NCBI GenBank assembly: GCA_949316495.1
Contig: OX439003.1
Span: 46,325,725-46,389,724, forward strand
Direction of reading: 5' to 3'
Origin: Amphiduros pacificus
Lineage: Eukaryota > Annelida > Polychaeta > Phyllodocida > Hesionidae
Length of the DNA: 64,000 nucleotides
Positions 46,380 through 59,085 of the stretch are shown here, in pieces. The position numbers and the translations under genes are program-made. Positions within the stretch are counted from its first letter, which is position 1. Each line of letters starts with the position of its first letter. The notes beneath the pieces are model-generated. The model searched no databases. It was not told the origin of the DNA and saw nothing but the letters and a program-made list of their open reading frames with translations.

Positions 46380-48240
46380 AAGAAGAGCCTACCTATAAGA
46401 TTGGTATTAGGAACTTACCCATCAGAGTGGAATCCCTGACATAGACGAAAGTAACTTACCTATCAGAGTGGAATCCCTTACATAGAAGAGAAGCACGTAC
46501 CTCTCAGAGTGTAATCATTGACATAGAAGAGAAGAACTTACCCATCAGAGTGGAATCCCTGACATAGACGAAAAGAACTTACCAATCAGAGTGGAATCCC
46601 TAACCTAGAAGACAAGAACTTACCCATCAGAGTGAAATCCCTGACATAGACGAAAAGAACTTACCCATCAGAGTGGAATCCCCGACCTAGAAGAGAAGAA
46701 CTTACCCATCAGAGTGGAATCCCCGACCTAGAAGACAAGAACTTACCCATCAGAGTAGAATACCTGACCTAGAAGAGAAGAACTTACCCATCAAAGTGGA
46801 ATCCCTGACATAGAAGAGAAGAACTTACCTATCAGAGTGGAATCCCCGGCCTAGAAGAGAAGAACTTACCCATAAGAGTAGAATACCTGACCTAGAAGAG
46901 AAGAACTTACCTATCAGAGTGGAATCCCTGAGATAGACGAAAAGAACTTACCTATCAGAGTGGAATCCCTGACATAGACGAAAAGAACTTACCTATCAGA
47001 GTGGAATCCCTGACATAGAAGAGAAGAACTTACCCATCAGAGTGGAATCCCTGACCTAGAAGAGAAGAACTTACCCATAAGAGTAGAATACCTGACCTAG
47101 AAGAGAAGAACTTACCTATCAGAGTGGAATCCCTGACATAGACGAAAAGAACTTACCTATCAGAGTGGAATCCCTGACATAGACGAAAAGAACTTACCGA
47201 TCAGAGTGGAATCCCTGACATAGACGAAAAGAACTTACCTATCAGAGTGGAATCCCCGGCCTAGAAGAGAAGAACTTACCCATAAGAGTAGAATACCTGA
47301 CCTAGAAGAGAAGAACTTACCTATCAGAGTGGAATCCCTGAGATAGACGAAAAGAACTTACCTATCAGAGTGGAATCCCTGACATAGACGAAAAGAACTT
47401 ACCTATCAGAGTGGAATCCCTGACATAGAAGAGAAGAACTTACCCATCAGAGTGGAATCCCTGACCTAGAAGAGAAGAACTTACCCATAAGAGTAGAATA
47501 CCTGACCTAGAAGAGAAGAACTTACCTATCAGAGTGGAATCCCTGACATAGACGAAAAGAACTTACCTATCAGAGTGGAATCCCTGACATAGACGAAAAG
47601 AACTTACCTATCAGAGTGGAATCCCTGACATAGACGAAAAGAACTTACCTATCAGAGTGGAATCCCTGACATAGACGAAAAGAACTTACCTATCAGAGTG
47701 GAATCCCTGACATAGAAGAGAAGAACTTACCTATCAGAGTGGAATCAATGACACAGACGAAAAGAACTTACCCATCAGAGTGGAATCCCTGACATAGACG
47801 AAAAGACCTTACCTATCAGAGTGGAATCCCTGACATAGAAGAGAAGAACTTACCCATCAGAGTGGAATTCCTGACCTAGAAGAGAAGAACTTACCCATAA
47901 GAGTAGAATACCTGACCTAGAAGAGAATACCTGACCCATCAGAGTGGAATCCCTGACATAGACGAGAAGAACTAACCTGTCAGAGTGGAATCCCTGACAT
48001 AGACGAAAAGAACTTACCCATTAGAGTGGAATCCCTGACCTAGAAGAGAAGAACTTACCTATCAGAGTGGAATCCCTGACATAGACGAAAAGAACTTACC
48101 CATTAGAGTGGAATCCCTGACCTAGAAGAGAAGAACTTACCCATCAGAGTGGAAACAGGGACTGAGAAGAGAAGAACTTACCCATCAGAGTGGAATCAGG
48201 GACTGAGAAGAGAAGAACTTACCTTTTTGCCTTTCAGAGT
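46380..48240. repeat. 41-bp satellite array with higher-order structure
   Basis: About 45 copies of a 41-bp unit such as CTTACCCATCAGAGTGGAAT plus CCCTGACATAGAAGAGAAGAA. Variants include CATAGACGAAAAGAA and CCCATAAGAGTAGAATACC endings. A block of about ten units (about 410 bp) is repeated as a whole: the rare variant CCCCGGCCTAGAAG occurs near 46841 and 47251. No coding meaning. Confidence 0.96.
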
Positions 48241-48244
48241 GGAC

Positions 48245-50056
48245 TCTCTCTCATAGAAGAGAACCTGTGTGGGTGGACTCAGTGCAGATAGTGATGTGAC
48301 ATGCCGTCAAGTGTCTTCAAACAGAGACTTGGCTATCACATGAGTACCGTGTGTTCACATGAATGGAATTATGCTAATGAATGATAAAATCTGCATATGG
48401 GAGAGAGTGCGTCAGAATTAGAATATCGCATAAACAATTAACAAATCAGTGTAAAATTGAAATATTCCCATTTCTCAATTACAGATTGATGAACTCTATT
48501 TAAGGTCTATAATCCACAATGAAAAACTGGGACAGACTTATGTTTTTTTGGCTTAAGTGTGTTCAAAGTAATGTTATTTGTTAATTTAGCACAGAAAAAG
48601 TAAACTTTACCAGCTAGTCTTAATTTTCATATTATTTGTCTCGACTCAGTTTTTGCAGGTGGCGACTTATATCACCTATCTGAGCTTTGCCGATGGGTGA
48701 CTGGAGAACACTACTTATCAATTGAAGAAAGTTGCATAATATCCAGTCTGAATTCAGTTAGAGTTAGAGTTTATATACTGTGCTAGCAGGATATTGCATA
48801 ATTATGACATTATATTAACATTTTAACAACATATGACAGAGAAGACCACCTGCCTCTGTTATCGTTTGGTTTGTCCGCCATGTGTGCTGAATGGGAAATA
48901 CCCCCCACTGGCGTCATAGCCTCACTCTCATCCTGGAATCCCCCAGAGCCGAAGGCAGTTACGAAAATATACGAGACCACCCGAAGTTCTCTCCAGATGC
49001 TTCAAACTGATTGTGGATTATAGACCTTAATGATATTAAAGTTTATGATAAGAAATGAATACACATTCAAAAAATGTAGAATGATTTTTGATCACGACAA
49101 ACAGTACAGTCCTGTGATGGCTTCAGTCTCTGACTGTGCCAGTTTCTACCATATTTACATTTCTCATCTGCAATAAGACAAACAAGCGTTTAATTTTTCA
49201 TTTTTTATTTTCATACCATTCCCTTTATTGGTTATTTTTTTATTTCAGAAATGTCAGTATGAGATAATCCTCTCAAAATATGAAAATAGGTTTTTGAAGA
49301 AAACAACAATCAAAACATTTATTATGATAATGTATAATTAAATATTTTAAACATTTTTGTGATGAATAGGTCAACACTGAATATGCTGAAAGATATTGAA
49401 TTTGAAATATTTTGTTGGACAAATTGAGATTCATACAATGAGGAAATATTATTTAGGCTAAAGCATTATTTAACATAACAAATGCAGCCTAAATTGACCA
49501 AATGCCAGTGTTTGTGATTTTTATCCATAGTATTTAATAATACTAGGCATTTATATATTCCATCTATTGGCAACCACAATTGTCTAAATTAAGATTATTA
49601 TTTAATTTCAAGCCTCAAAAATGGTAAACGTTAATCAATCTTTTGTCTTCAGGCTTAATGATATTAACCTAACCCAATCTCAAAGACTTGCACCAACTGT
49701 TAACTGCAGCTGCATGTCCATATCAGCCAGCCTCCAGCTAAGCCTCATTGCATGATTGAGGCTTGGCCAATGCCCCCCTCTATATTCCAACAACCCCATT
49801 AATTCCAACAATTCAATTAAGTATACTGAAGGTATTTGATAAATTGGATCTATCTTATAAAATTAATATATTTGTCGAGAAAATGGTTGTATACTACATG
49901 GGAGAAGAATTTGATCAATTTGAATAAATCTATCTGTGTATATTGTCCATCAATTCCAACAATTCCATCTATCCCATGAACCAATATCATCCAATATTGA
50001 TCATAACTTCAGTAAGTATTCTATGTCCATAAGTTCTGTAGGATATCTCAATAGCT
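48245..50056. other. Intergenic region without recognised gene
   Basis: No family-level coding match, RNA gene or repeat is seen. The part near 48840-49000 is somewhat GC-richer but has no exon-like open frame with splice sites that I can support. Confidence 0.4.
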
Positions 50057-50401
50057 CACACTCTCAGAAAAAAGTGTCTAAATATTAAACACAAAATGTG
50101 TCACAGTTTTTATTCACATATATGTGCGTAGATGTTTAGGGAAAACATTTTAAATTAGACACTAAAATGTGTCTAAAATTTATACCCAAAATAGTGTTTA
50201 ATGGCCTGTCACAGTTTTTAAACACAAAAGCATGTTTAGTTGTAAAAATGTGTTTATTGAAATCATTCTATGCTCACATAAATGTGTCTACATTAAACAT
50301 TTTCTCAATCATCATTTACACCAGAGCTAAAAATATATTGATACCATTTCATATACCACTATATCTTACATGATCACTTCACAATGCTAATATTTTCTTC
50401 A

Positions 50402-51461
50402 TTACAAAAATAATAATCTAATAGTAATACTGTTTTCCTTTAATATGACAGTCATTTCAATACTGGTTTCTTTAATCATCTCGCGCTTCATTGTGGTCAG
50501 GTGCTCCTCGTACTCCTCCTTTGGAAGCTCCACATCCAGTATTGTAGGCGCACATGACCGACTCGACATCAGGCTCTTGGACTTGGCGACCGGAGTCTGG
50601 GGTGACTTGTGTGTGTCGAGGCTCTTCCTCTTTCTGCCAGCTCGGGTGTTCCGCATCTTTCTGCTGACATCGCTCATCAGAAGACTCTGGAAAGAGAAAT
50701 GTCACACAACTATCAATAAATGATCATAGACATGCAAATATGCTGGTGAGCAGAAAAACCTTATTATGAAAATCTTTATAATGGATACAACCTGTTTCTT
50801 TCTCATTTTGGAATATATCAAAAAATATTTCAAAACAAATGTCTGATAGAATAAGATGAATAATTGTATACATTCCCAGTAAATCTTTGAAATTCACACC
50901 AGAATTACTTGTCTTTATTGTCAAGCATTGTTATACAGAATTTACATGTATCTATAATCTTACCCAGGGTTTAGGTCCCTGCCTCTTGATGCTTGGGTAC
51001 TGAAGGTAGAGAGTAGAGCCGAGCTGCTGGTAGTCAGTCTGGCTCCTCATCCTGCCGGGCATGTCTATATAAAAGTTTGATAATCGTATAAATATAAGAA
51101 AATGATGTAAATAACATTGAGAAATTACAATCTTTGCTTACACTTACAGAACTGCCTTAAATTCATCTATGAGTATGACCTGTGATCTTTGTGAAAGCAA
51201 AGGACAAAATGATGCCCCCTGGTGGCTCTTACACAGGGTGATTTGAGAGCTTTGAGCTTGCTGAACGTTGTGAAACTCAAAGATTCCAAGCATACGTTTT
51301 CATGATAACATTCAATCATTTGCAACACAGATTCTATGTGTACTTACCCCCAGAGTGTCCCTCATACAGGCGAGATCTTGGTCTGTGAACGTGTTCCTGT
51401 TGTGGATAAACTGCTTGTGTTTCTCTTCAGAGATTGTGCCCCATCTTTCAAACTGCCCCAT
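50402..51461 (-). CDS. SAMD3-like uncharacterised protein, N-terminal part (element 2 cargo)
   Basis: Three exons join in phase 0 on the minus strand: 51461-51348 (MGQFERWGTISEEKHKQF...), 51038-50964 (TDYQQLGSTLYLQYPSIKRQ, then GPKPW) and 50686-50402 (SLLMSDVSRKMRNTRAGRKRK in part, then LPKEEYEEHLTTMKREMIKE), 157 aa in all. The middle exon's acceptor was picked from several AGs to keep frame, so its start is uncertain. The YPSI-x-G-x-PW block, KMRNTR, the basic RKRK stretch and the EYEEHLTTMKREM helix resemble the central part of SAMD3-like proteins of fish and invertebrates. The frame ends just where the family normally continues with a TF..R..W segment, which is where the element 1 gene begins; a possible unused splice donor lies near the end. 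Function unknown. Confidence 0.55.
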
Positions 51462-51466
51462 CTTTC

Positions 51467-51500
51467 AAACTGCAGGATGGCGGGGAAACTGGGTCACGTG
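51467..51500 (-). promoter_or_regulatory. Conserved promoter-like block of element 2
   Basis: On the minus strand CACGTGACC (51500-51492) and CAGTTT (51472-51467) are 19 bp apart, as in element 1. The first ATG (51461) follows within 6 bp. GC-rich DNA with GATTGG (CCAAT-box complement) lies upstream at about 51550. Confidence 0.5.
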
Positions 51501-52176
51501 CCAAGTAGGTCAGGGCCAGCCAGGCACCCCCACGCTCCCAGCACATGCAGCCAATCAGGCCCGCGTGGCCCGCCAGTGTGTGGGCCTCAAGCCTGCTGTC
51601 AGGCAGGGAGGAAGATCTGCTCGCCAAGCTGATAGCACTTTGACATCTCTGACTCCAAGCTGCTATTCTGGCATCACAAACTAACTTTGTTCTTCTTTGG
51701 ACATAATAGTGTCAGACATGCATATAACTCTGACAACATGGACTTAGATTCAAGTTTGCATTTCAACAATAAAAGCCAGTAATCCCCCAGAGACAGGCTC
51801 ATATCCCGTGTTTGTTGAGTGATTATTTCACTATACACGAAAATGTGCGCAACTTTGACATGTAAATAATGGAATACACACAATGAATGTCTTGTTTGAT
51901 GTTAGCATCAAATATACAATGAAAATACATTCCAACGCAATTATAATTGCAATAAAGTTATCTCAACTATAGGTTTATGAGCACAACACAAAATAGTTGA
52001 TTTTAGCTCTTTTTTCCATGTATTGTGCAACTGCGTATAGTGAATACACATGTAGAGGAACGGGCCTGGAGTGTTTACTTGGGAAATTGTGATTATCTTA
52101 ATCAGTAATTAGCAGGCGCTGGCCTTATCTATACCCCATTATGTGTATACTTTGGACAGTTTTTACCGAGAGTGCA

Positions 52177-52357
52177 GTATTGCATTTTAACGAGCCCACA
52201 TGTTGCTATCAAACCAGATGATATAATTTATCGTGATAAGACATGCCTGCCTCAGACACATCACAACCAAACCCTGTAACTTTCTCAAGAAAATATAGTC
52301 CCCATAAGAAATTGAAGACAATTTAATTCAATTTATGTAATTTTGAATATCAATTTG

Positions 52358-52425
<68 letters not shown>

Positions 52426-53650
52426 TATATATTAAAATTAAAATAAATCAAAATATTTAAGGAATGTTTCTTTTTAACTTCTAAATATGTGTAGATCATA
52501 TATGTTTTGCATCTAATTTTATTGTTACCAAACAGAAACTGAAATTGAATTTCGATGTATGAAAATGTACAGTGTGTAAACCTGGGTGTAGGAATACTTG
52601 ATATTGGGTCTGTGGCTGGACTACTTTGACACAGTGGTCATACAGTTTGCCCATCACCACCCGCTAGGGTAAGGGTAGACCAAGTGCACTATTTATATGT
52701 GAGCCACCAAAGTGAACTGATAGCACCCATAGCAGTCCTACACGTCTTGGTTATGTACATCTGATCAATTATATAGGGTCTTTTCTTAGTGTGTAATCAC
52801 AATGACAAGGTGGTGTGGCTCACAGAAGGGTTGGTTATGGTATAGTCTTATTGTCAGTCTAAATTATTACATGCATCACATCACTTTAAATGCAGTGCTT
52901 GACAACTAATTCTAGGTAATTAATTCATTGTCTGATGACTACTTTATTGCCTCATTCTGTAGACTGCAAGTCAATCCACATTCAATTGATGGGATAGATA
53001 TACACATTGTTGGAAAGATGGGATTGATGGTGAATTGCTTGGGCCTTTGGCCATGGATGGCATGATTGGAAGTATCTTCTGCATACCTGTGTTGCAATAC
53101 TCATATCCCACAAGGAAAACATCAATTAGCTTCTTTGCTCATGACGCAGTTTATAATTGTCACTGTGGAGGGGATTCATTAGCCCATAATAGGTGAACGG
53201 AGCCAGCCAATTAACAAATTGGACAGAGTATGACATATGTAACACTTCACCTTAATGAGTAAAGATTGATCAAATTGTCAAAAAGTGAGATTTACAAGAC
53301 TTCAATGTGTACATATTGTTGAAGTAAATTTGAAATGAACATGGCCTCTCACATTTATTTATACACTGTAAATTACATATTTACAAGATCTTTAATGCAT
53401 ACATCAAATACAGTAAAGACCAGTATTTCCAAATATATACAGGATCATAAAAGAAGTTTAAATCTTTTTAAATTAAAATACAAAATATTATTTGCATGTT
53501 AAGATGGACAAGAAACATGTGAAAATCTTAAATATGATCCTTATGTTGAATCAAAATATGTTTTAATGTGTATATTTACGAGAAAGAGAAAGAAGTAACT
53601 TTATTGATGATCATTCTTGAGGGCATTTGGATAATTGAACAATTTAGCCA
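52177..53650. other. Intergenic region with a (TA)n tract
   Basis: No gene recognised. A (TA)n tract of about 60 bp lies at 52363-52418, followed by AT-rich imperfect repeats. Confidence 0.5.
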
Positions 53651-53654
53651 TTGC

Positions 53655-53850
53655 ACAATTAGCTACTGTTTGGTTACTAAATGGTTACCAAAGGTCACAG
53701 AATAAAGATAGTTCGAACAATTTGTGTCTGAAATTAATATAATTTAATGAAAATAATTAGCTACTGTTTGGTTACTAAATGGTTACCAAAGGTCACAGAT
53801 AAAGATAGTTCGAACAATTTGTGTCTGTAATTAATATAATTTAATGTAAA
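53655..53850. repeat. 100-bp tandem duplication
   Basis: Two near-identical copies containing TTAGCTACTGTTTGGTTACT, AAATGGTTACCAAAGGTCAC and GATAGTTCGAACAATTTGTG. Confidence 0.93.
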
Positions 53851-53865
53851 TAAATGTTATTTTTG

Positions 53866-53940
53866 GCCGAAATAGCTCAATTGGTAGAGTATTCGCCTTG
53901 AGATCCAGGGATTCCTGGTTCGAATCCCGGCCAGTCACTA
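53866..53940 (+). mobile_element. tRNA-like sequence, probable SINE head or tRNA relic
   Basis: A good A box (TAGCTCAATTGGTAGAGT) and B box (GGTTCGAATCC) lie at tRNA-like spacing, but the 7-bp acceptor arms do not pair and the anticodon stem is poor. It is therefore not called a functional tRNA. No SINE body of family A or B follows. Confidence 0.5.
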
Positions 53941-54059
53941 TCAACCGCTATGAGCAGACATTTGTCTGGAATGTCAGCTTTTTTATGAATTATAGAAATA
54001 AGATTAATTTGTACTTTTGTAAGATATTGCCAATAGTTTTAATAGGTCATTGCCCTTTT

Positions 54060-54690
54060 CCATATTAAACTATTCTAGGATTGAAGGCCATTGTCCTCGA
54101 CTGTTTACACTCTATATTGGCTTGTTCAGAAGATGTTTTCACTCTTGTTGATATGTGATGAGATAACGTAATTGGGTGCGTGTGATACGCATATGAGGAA
54201 ATATGAGGAAATAGCACAAATCCTTATGTAATCTCAAGGTGCACATGAAACATATAGTCATTGCTTTTCGTATGGAGATAATCAGTCTGTCATCTGTAAT
54301 GTTCACTCTAATCAATGTTTTTCCATAAAAGAAAGCCCTCCGTTATGTACAGGTTTTCATTGGTTTCACATTGGGGTCTCACTAGACGATATAAAGTATT
54401 GCTTAGAATACAATTATTCACATCTGAACCTTGAGATTACATAAGGATTTGTGCTATTTCCTCAAATTTCCTCATATGTGTATCACACGTACCCAATTAC
54501 GTTATCTCATCACATATCAACAAGAGTGAGAACATCTTCTTAACAAGCCAATATAGAGTGTAAACAAATATATTTACATGATTTAACTTTGGTCAATATC
54601 TTACAGAAGTGCATGCTATTTTATATACCATTCCAGGATGATCTCTTTTTTACAGGACCGTTTGTTCCCAGTCGAGGACAATGGCCTTCA
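54060..54690. repeat. Large inverted repeat with arms of about 170 bp
   Basis: Left arm 54085-54245 and right arm 54425-54570 are complementary (TAGCACAAATCCTTATGTAA on the left; TTACATAAGGATTTGTGCTA on the right; also TGTGATGAGATAACGTAATT and complement). The spacer is about 185 bp. Beyond the arms, GAAGGCCATTGTCCTCGACT near 54083 has its complement near 54675, displaced by about 110 bp of unmatched DNA. Probably a foldback-type transposon or an inverted duplication. Confidence 0.85.
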
Positions 54691-56185
54691 AGCTGTGTTA
54701 ATCTGTCACCAAAATGTTCATCTCCACAGGCACCAATCAGTAAACAATACTCAATGTAAAAACAACTCTATAGAATCCTTTATTTTGAAGTATATTGACA
54801 TTATATTTTGGTATAAAAAAAGTTAAGATCGGCCTAGTACAAGGAACAATGCATAATATAGAAATGAATTTTCTATTATACAATGAAAAACCTTGTAAAA
54901 GATAAGTAAAAGTAGTAAAAGACCAACTTCGCTTTTACACATTTTGCAGATTTTGTAATTGATAAAATGTGACTCATTTCTAGCAAAGGTGATATTGAAG
55001 TGATGTGACATGAATTAGGAATGTGTCCAGTGCAATGCAATATTTCCAAGTGACAAATCAGAAAGCAGATTAGATTATATCTATTTTTGCTCACTCAATG
55101 TTTATTTTTATGATCCCCATTTGAGCATAAGCATGGTCTCATCAATCTTAAACATATACCTGTTAACGTCCTTCATGTATCAACTAGCTGTGAATACATG
55201 AAACCACCTTCAAGTCCTCAGCTGTAAGTTGACTTTCCGCCGTGAATCGATACTTTGACAAAGCAGTGTTTGCGAAGTCGATTGGTGTTATTACCATGTC
55301 AATTTAACTGCTAGTAAGGGGTCTGTATTAATTTGTTAGTTATGATTTTCATGAAAGAAGCGCCAACATTTTGTAATCAATGAAGACAAAGCTTTGTGTG
55401 TATTAATCCGCCAATATCCAAGATAAAAACTAAAATGGTTTCTTATCATGAGTAACACCAATGTTGACAGAAAGGTCTGAACATAATACCACAGAAAGGT
55501 GGAGATTTAAACCAAGAACCACATTGCATCTTCTTTGTTAGAACCACAAGTTCAGATATCGGCATTAATACTTTGTTATAATACTGTATTATCTTTGATG
55601 TCTCTTTAGTGCATTGTTCTTTGATCTTTGAAAAGAGAAGATATTTAGTCTTGCTTTGGAGATAAAATGGAAGAGGTTCAACCTATGATATTTTTGAGTT
55701 CATAAAGGAAAAAAATGGAATTTTGATGATACAAATATCTATTGTTCATATTCTTTTCAATTGACCATCGTTATTAGTTCCTGAAGTATATTTATGAGAA
55801 GAAAATTAACTATGCACTAGAGTTCAGTTATATAGATTTCGGATGTGGCACTATGAACACAATGTATTATTTTGCTCTTAAAGATGTGTGATTCTTATCT
55901 TCGGTAACCATCCTTGCTGTCATAATTGAATATCCTCAAAATGTGGTTTGTTATCAATATAGAAATCTGTAATAAAATATTAAAACATATATCTGATAAT
56001 ATTTTTCCATTAACGCCAAGCCAGCTTATCTATATACTTTCAAACCAATCCCAACTTTTTTTTACTCCTGATATCATGTCAGCATGACTAGATCTAGTCA
56101 TATTAGTTTTAAAAGTCATCCCTAAGTACATGATAATCATATATTTCCTTTTCGGATTGAATCATACATTTCCTTTTCACACCTA
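54691..56185. other. Intergenic region without recognised gene
   Basis: AT-rich sequence with no supported exons, RNA genes or repeat family. Confidence 0.45.
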
Positions 56186-56189
56186 ATAT

Positions 56190-56345
56190 AGATTTATACC
56201 AGTTTATAACTGTTAGAGATAATATAGATTGATACCAGTTTATAACTGTTAGACATTATATAGATTTATACCGGTTTATAACTGTTACACATAATATAGA
56301 TTTACACTAGTTTATACTTGCTACACATAACATAGATTTATACTA
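56190..56345. repeat. 36-bp tandem repeat, about four copies
   Basis: Diverged units of AGATTTATACCAGTTTATAA plus CTGTTAGACATAATAT. Confidence 0.88.
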
Positions 56346-56661
56346 ATTTATTCCACCTTATTCATGCCAATATAACTGTCCTTATATAGAAAATGTTTAC
56401 AACTTCTTTTGTAACACAAAGTAGGGTAGTGCATTTGAATCAGTGAGACCCAAGGACTTTTATCATGCATAACAGCCTTGATCGGAAAGCAGGTATGGAT
56501 TTGAAAGGAATAATTTATACACAGATCATTAAAATCAAAGATATTATGGTAGTAGTTGAAGGGAAGCCAGCTTCTTAAGATTCCCAAGGAGTATTCTTTT
56601 GAGAAGATGATCATCATTCTACTGATAATAGTTGGTATAAACAAAACTGTTTAACAGCTTT

Positions 56662-56963
56662 GTTTGTTTGTTTGGGGTTTTACATCACTTTCAATATTAT
56701 TTCAATCATTTCGTGATGAGACCTACTTGTAGCAGATATAGTGCTGCCTCACTGAATTGTCATGTCGCAGGTCCTTGACCGGTCACAGATTTACAAGGAC
56801 AACGGGTTAACCCTTTAAGCATGGGTGTCAGCTCATGTGTGAAATTGTATCATGAATTCAATCTCGGCATGACCGGGGATCAAACCCACAACCTTTGGAT
56901 CACCACAGAGGAACTGGTGCTAATAAGCTGTCGCTCTAATCAACTGCGCCATGGCCCGTGGCC
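56662..56963 (-). mobile_element. SINE family A, full-length
   Basis: Minus-strand copy with the (CAAA)n tail at its left, conserved block, body and tRNA head at its right. Flanked by a perfect 12-bp target duplication, TTTAACAGCTTT, at 56650-56661 and 56964-56975. Confidence 0.93.
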
Positions 56964-56975
56964 TTTAACAGCTTT

Positions 56976-57767
56976 GACTGCTTCAGCAAAACTGGCATGC
57001 TCACAGCTTGAATGGCTTGGGGAGTGCCACTGTTCTCATCAACAAATTAAAAATGACCCAATATTCTGCAATTATTGGATTGTGTTTGGAAAGCACTCAT
57101 CAAAGGATAGCACAGGCTTAAAAAAAGAGGGAAATCATGTTCCGATTTTCATCCATTGAAAACGAACTGGTGGAGGTTTCTGAACCGGTGGTATATCTAG
57201 GGTCATTTTAAAATTCATATCGAGTATGAAATGATTTAAAGAATGATGATATTCATTGCTTAATAGCTTAGATTGGTACGATTGCATATGGAACACAATG
57301 TTTAAAAGCAAGTGTTTGTGAAATAAGCAAGTGTTTGTGAAAGTTGAGGTGAAAAATAATAGTAACAATAACAATAAAAAATTGGATGGTGCAATATCAG
57401 ACTATGGCTGCTCATGGTGCTTTTGTATGTGTTGTTTATTGCATAGGGAATCTGAAAAACTAAGATAGTGTCGAAATTGTGTGATCAATGCAATGTCAAC
57501 TCTCCCTTTACTCATATACAACTAAAGAGATGAAAGCTTAAATCACAACCTTGGAGCAGATCATTTTTATTCCATGTTTGAAGTTATCAATTTTGCGGAT
57601 ATTTGTGATGTGTGCCATCCAATTCTTAAATTCAGTGTTTCAAAACTTAACCTAGCCTTACCTTAATTAATATGTCTGCCCAAATCTGAGATCACTTGAA
57701 CAAAAATCCAAAAAGCCTGTGATCCAATTGAGGGAATGACGGAAATCAATAGTGTCCCATACAATAC
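56976..57767. other. No recognised gene between SINE copies
   Basis: AT-rich sequence. AATAAGCAAGTGTTTGTGAA is locally duplicated near 57310. Nothing else recognised. Confidence 0.4.
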
Positions 57768-57853
57768 TATCAAACCCACAACCGTTGGATCACCACAGAG
57801 GAACTGATGCTAATAAGCTGGTGCTCTAACCAACTGTACCACTGCCTGTGGCC
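57768..57853 (-). mobile_element. SINE family A, tRNA-head fragment
   Basis: Only the first 85 bp of the SINE (minus strand): CAAACCCACAACCGTTGGAT, CACAGAGGAACTGATGCTAA, ending GCCTGTGGCC. The 3' body and tail are missing. From 57854 to 58771 nothing further is recognised. Confidence 0.8.
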
Positions 57854-58781
57854 TTTTTTTGCCTTTCATATCTATATATTGTTTTGGTTGATGCACTCCA
57901 GTAAGCGTCTGTAAAACCTATTTGAACAGAAACCTAATTTATAGCCCCCTTTTGAAAGCACACTTCTTTCTTGGCGTCATTTTTATGTGGAGTGTACTCA
58001 CAGAGGCACCGAAAGGTAAAATGATGTCATAAAAGTATGGCAATATGCTTATGAAATGACGTCATGAAATGTAATGTCCTTTAGATAGTGCCAGTATGAC
58101 GTCACACAGTGCTACCCCACTTCGAGCCTCAATTGAGGTCAAACAAAGTTCACGCTACACATATTTACTTGTCAAGTGCAGCTTATGGCTGAGACAGATC
58201 TTTCCTGGGAGTCCAACCTTTATGGCTTATAGCAACTCATCTTTTTAATCTATCATAATTTCAATTCGTCATGATGTTCATATGTGGCCAAGCTTTCAAT
58301 ACACCAAATTGTAGAAATGATGCTTAATACCTTTAAATTTATAGATTAAAATGTTCCAAAAATTTGATTGTTTAAGATGATGTCAATAGCAATGCAAATA
58401 GATCAAACAAAACAGATATCTATTACTCATCTCTTATTTAAATCTACCCATTTTCTAGTTGATTCTCTGTAGGTATATAAGGTTAGTATGTAATTATCTA
58501 ATATTGAATATGAAGTCTGTCATATAATGCCCAGACACATTTTATATATTTAACTTGATAATGTGCTTGATTTCTCTTTAAGCATTTATCAAACCACAAA
58601 GGTCACAGCCAATTTTACAGAAGTTTGGGGTATGCTTAAATGATATGTGGCCATGAAACTGTGATACAAGCAATCTATCTCACTAAAATCAACCAAAATA
58701 CACTGACCGTGATTATTGTGTTTTGCCTGAAGTGCCAAGTACTGCCTGTACTCTTTTGGCCACCAGGTGGTCACATGTATA

Positions 58782-59085
58782 TTTGTTTGTTTGTTTGGGG
58801 TTTTACATCACTTTCACGGTTATTTTGTGATGAGACCTACTTGTAGCAGATATAGTGCTGCCTCACTGAAGTGTCCTGTCGCAGGTCCTTGATATGACAA
58901 CCCACCCAGTCACAGATTTACAAGGACAACGGGTTAATCCTTTTGACACGGGCCTCAGCTCATGTGTGAAATTGTATCATGAATTCAATCTCGTCATGGC
59001 TGGGGATCGACCTTTGGAGCACCACAGAGGAACTGGTGCTAATAAGCTGACACTCAGACCAACTGTGCCACGGCCTGTGGCGTGC
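58782..59085 (-). mobile_element. SINE family A, full-length with a damaged head
   Basis: Minus-strand copy flanked by a 10-bp target duplication, CACATGTATA, at 58772-58781 and 59086-59095. The B-box region is shortened by a small deletion (GGGGATCGACCTTTGG). Body and tail match the other copies. From 59096 to 59680 no gene is seen. Confidence 0.9.

Larger units (their letters stand above)
50059..52174 (-). mobile_element. CACTA-like TIR element 2 carrying a SAMD3-like gene
   Basis: The left end reads CACTCTCAGAAAAAAGTGTC. The reverse complement of the right end reads CACTCTCGGTAAAAACTGTC, with further matches (TAAATATTAAACAC-like, ACACAWAATG). CA lies directly outside both ends (50057-50058 and 52175-52176), as in element 1. 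The left subterminal region (50090-50340) is full of TGTGTCTAAA and AAACACAAAA words. The 2116-bp interior holds one three-exon gene on the minus strand and no transposase. It is inserted between the satellite region and gene-free DNA. Confidence 0.7.

Noticed and set aside
51336-51684. Plus-strand open frames of about 100 codons
   Set aside because: They lie antisense to the first exon and promoter region of the minus-strand SAMD3-like gene and have no family features.
53866-53940. Functional tRNA gene
   Set aside because: A and B boxes are good, but the acceptor arms do not pair and the anticodon stem is poor; kept as a SINE head or relic.
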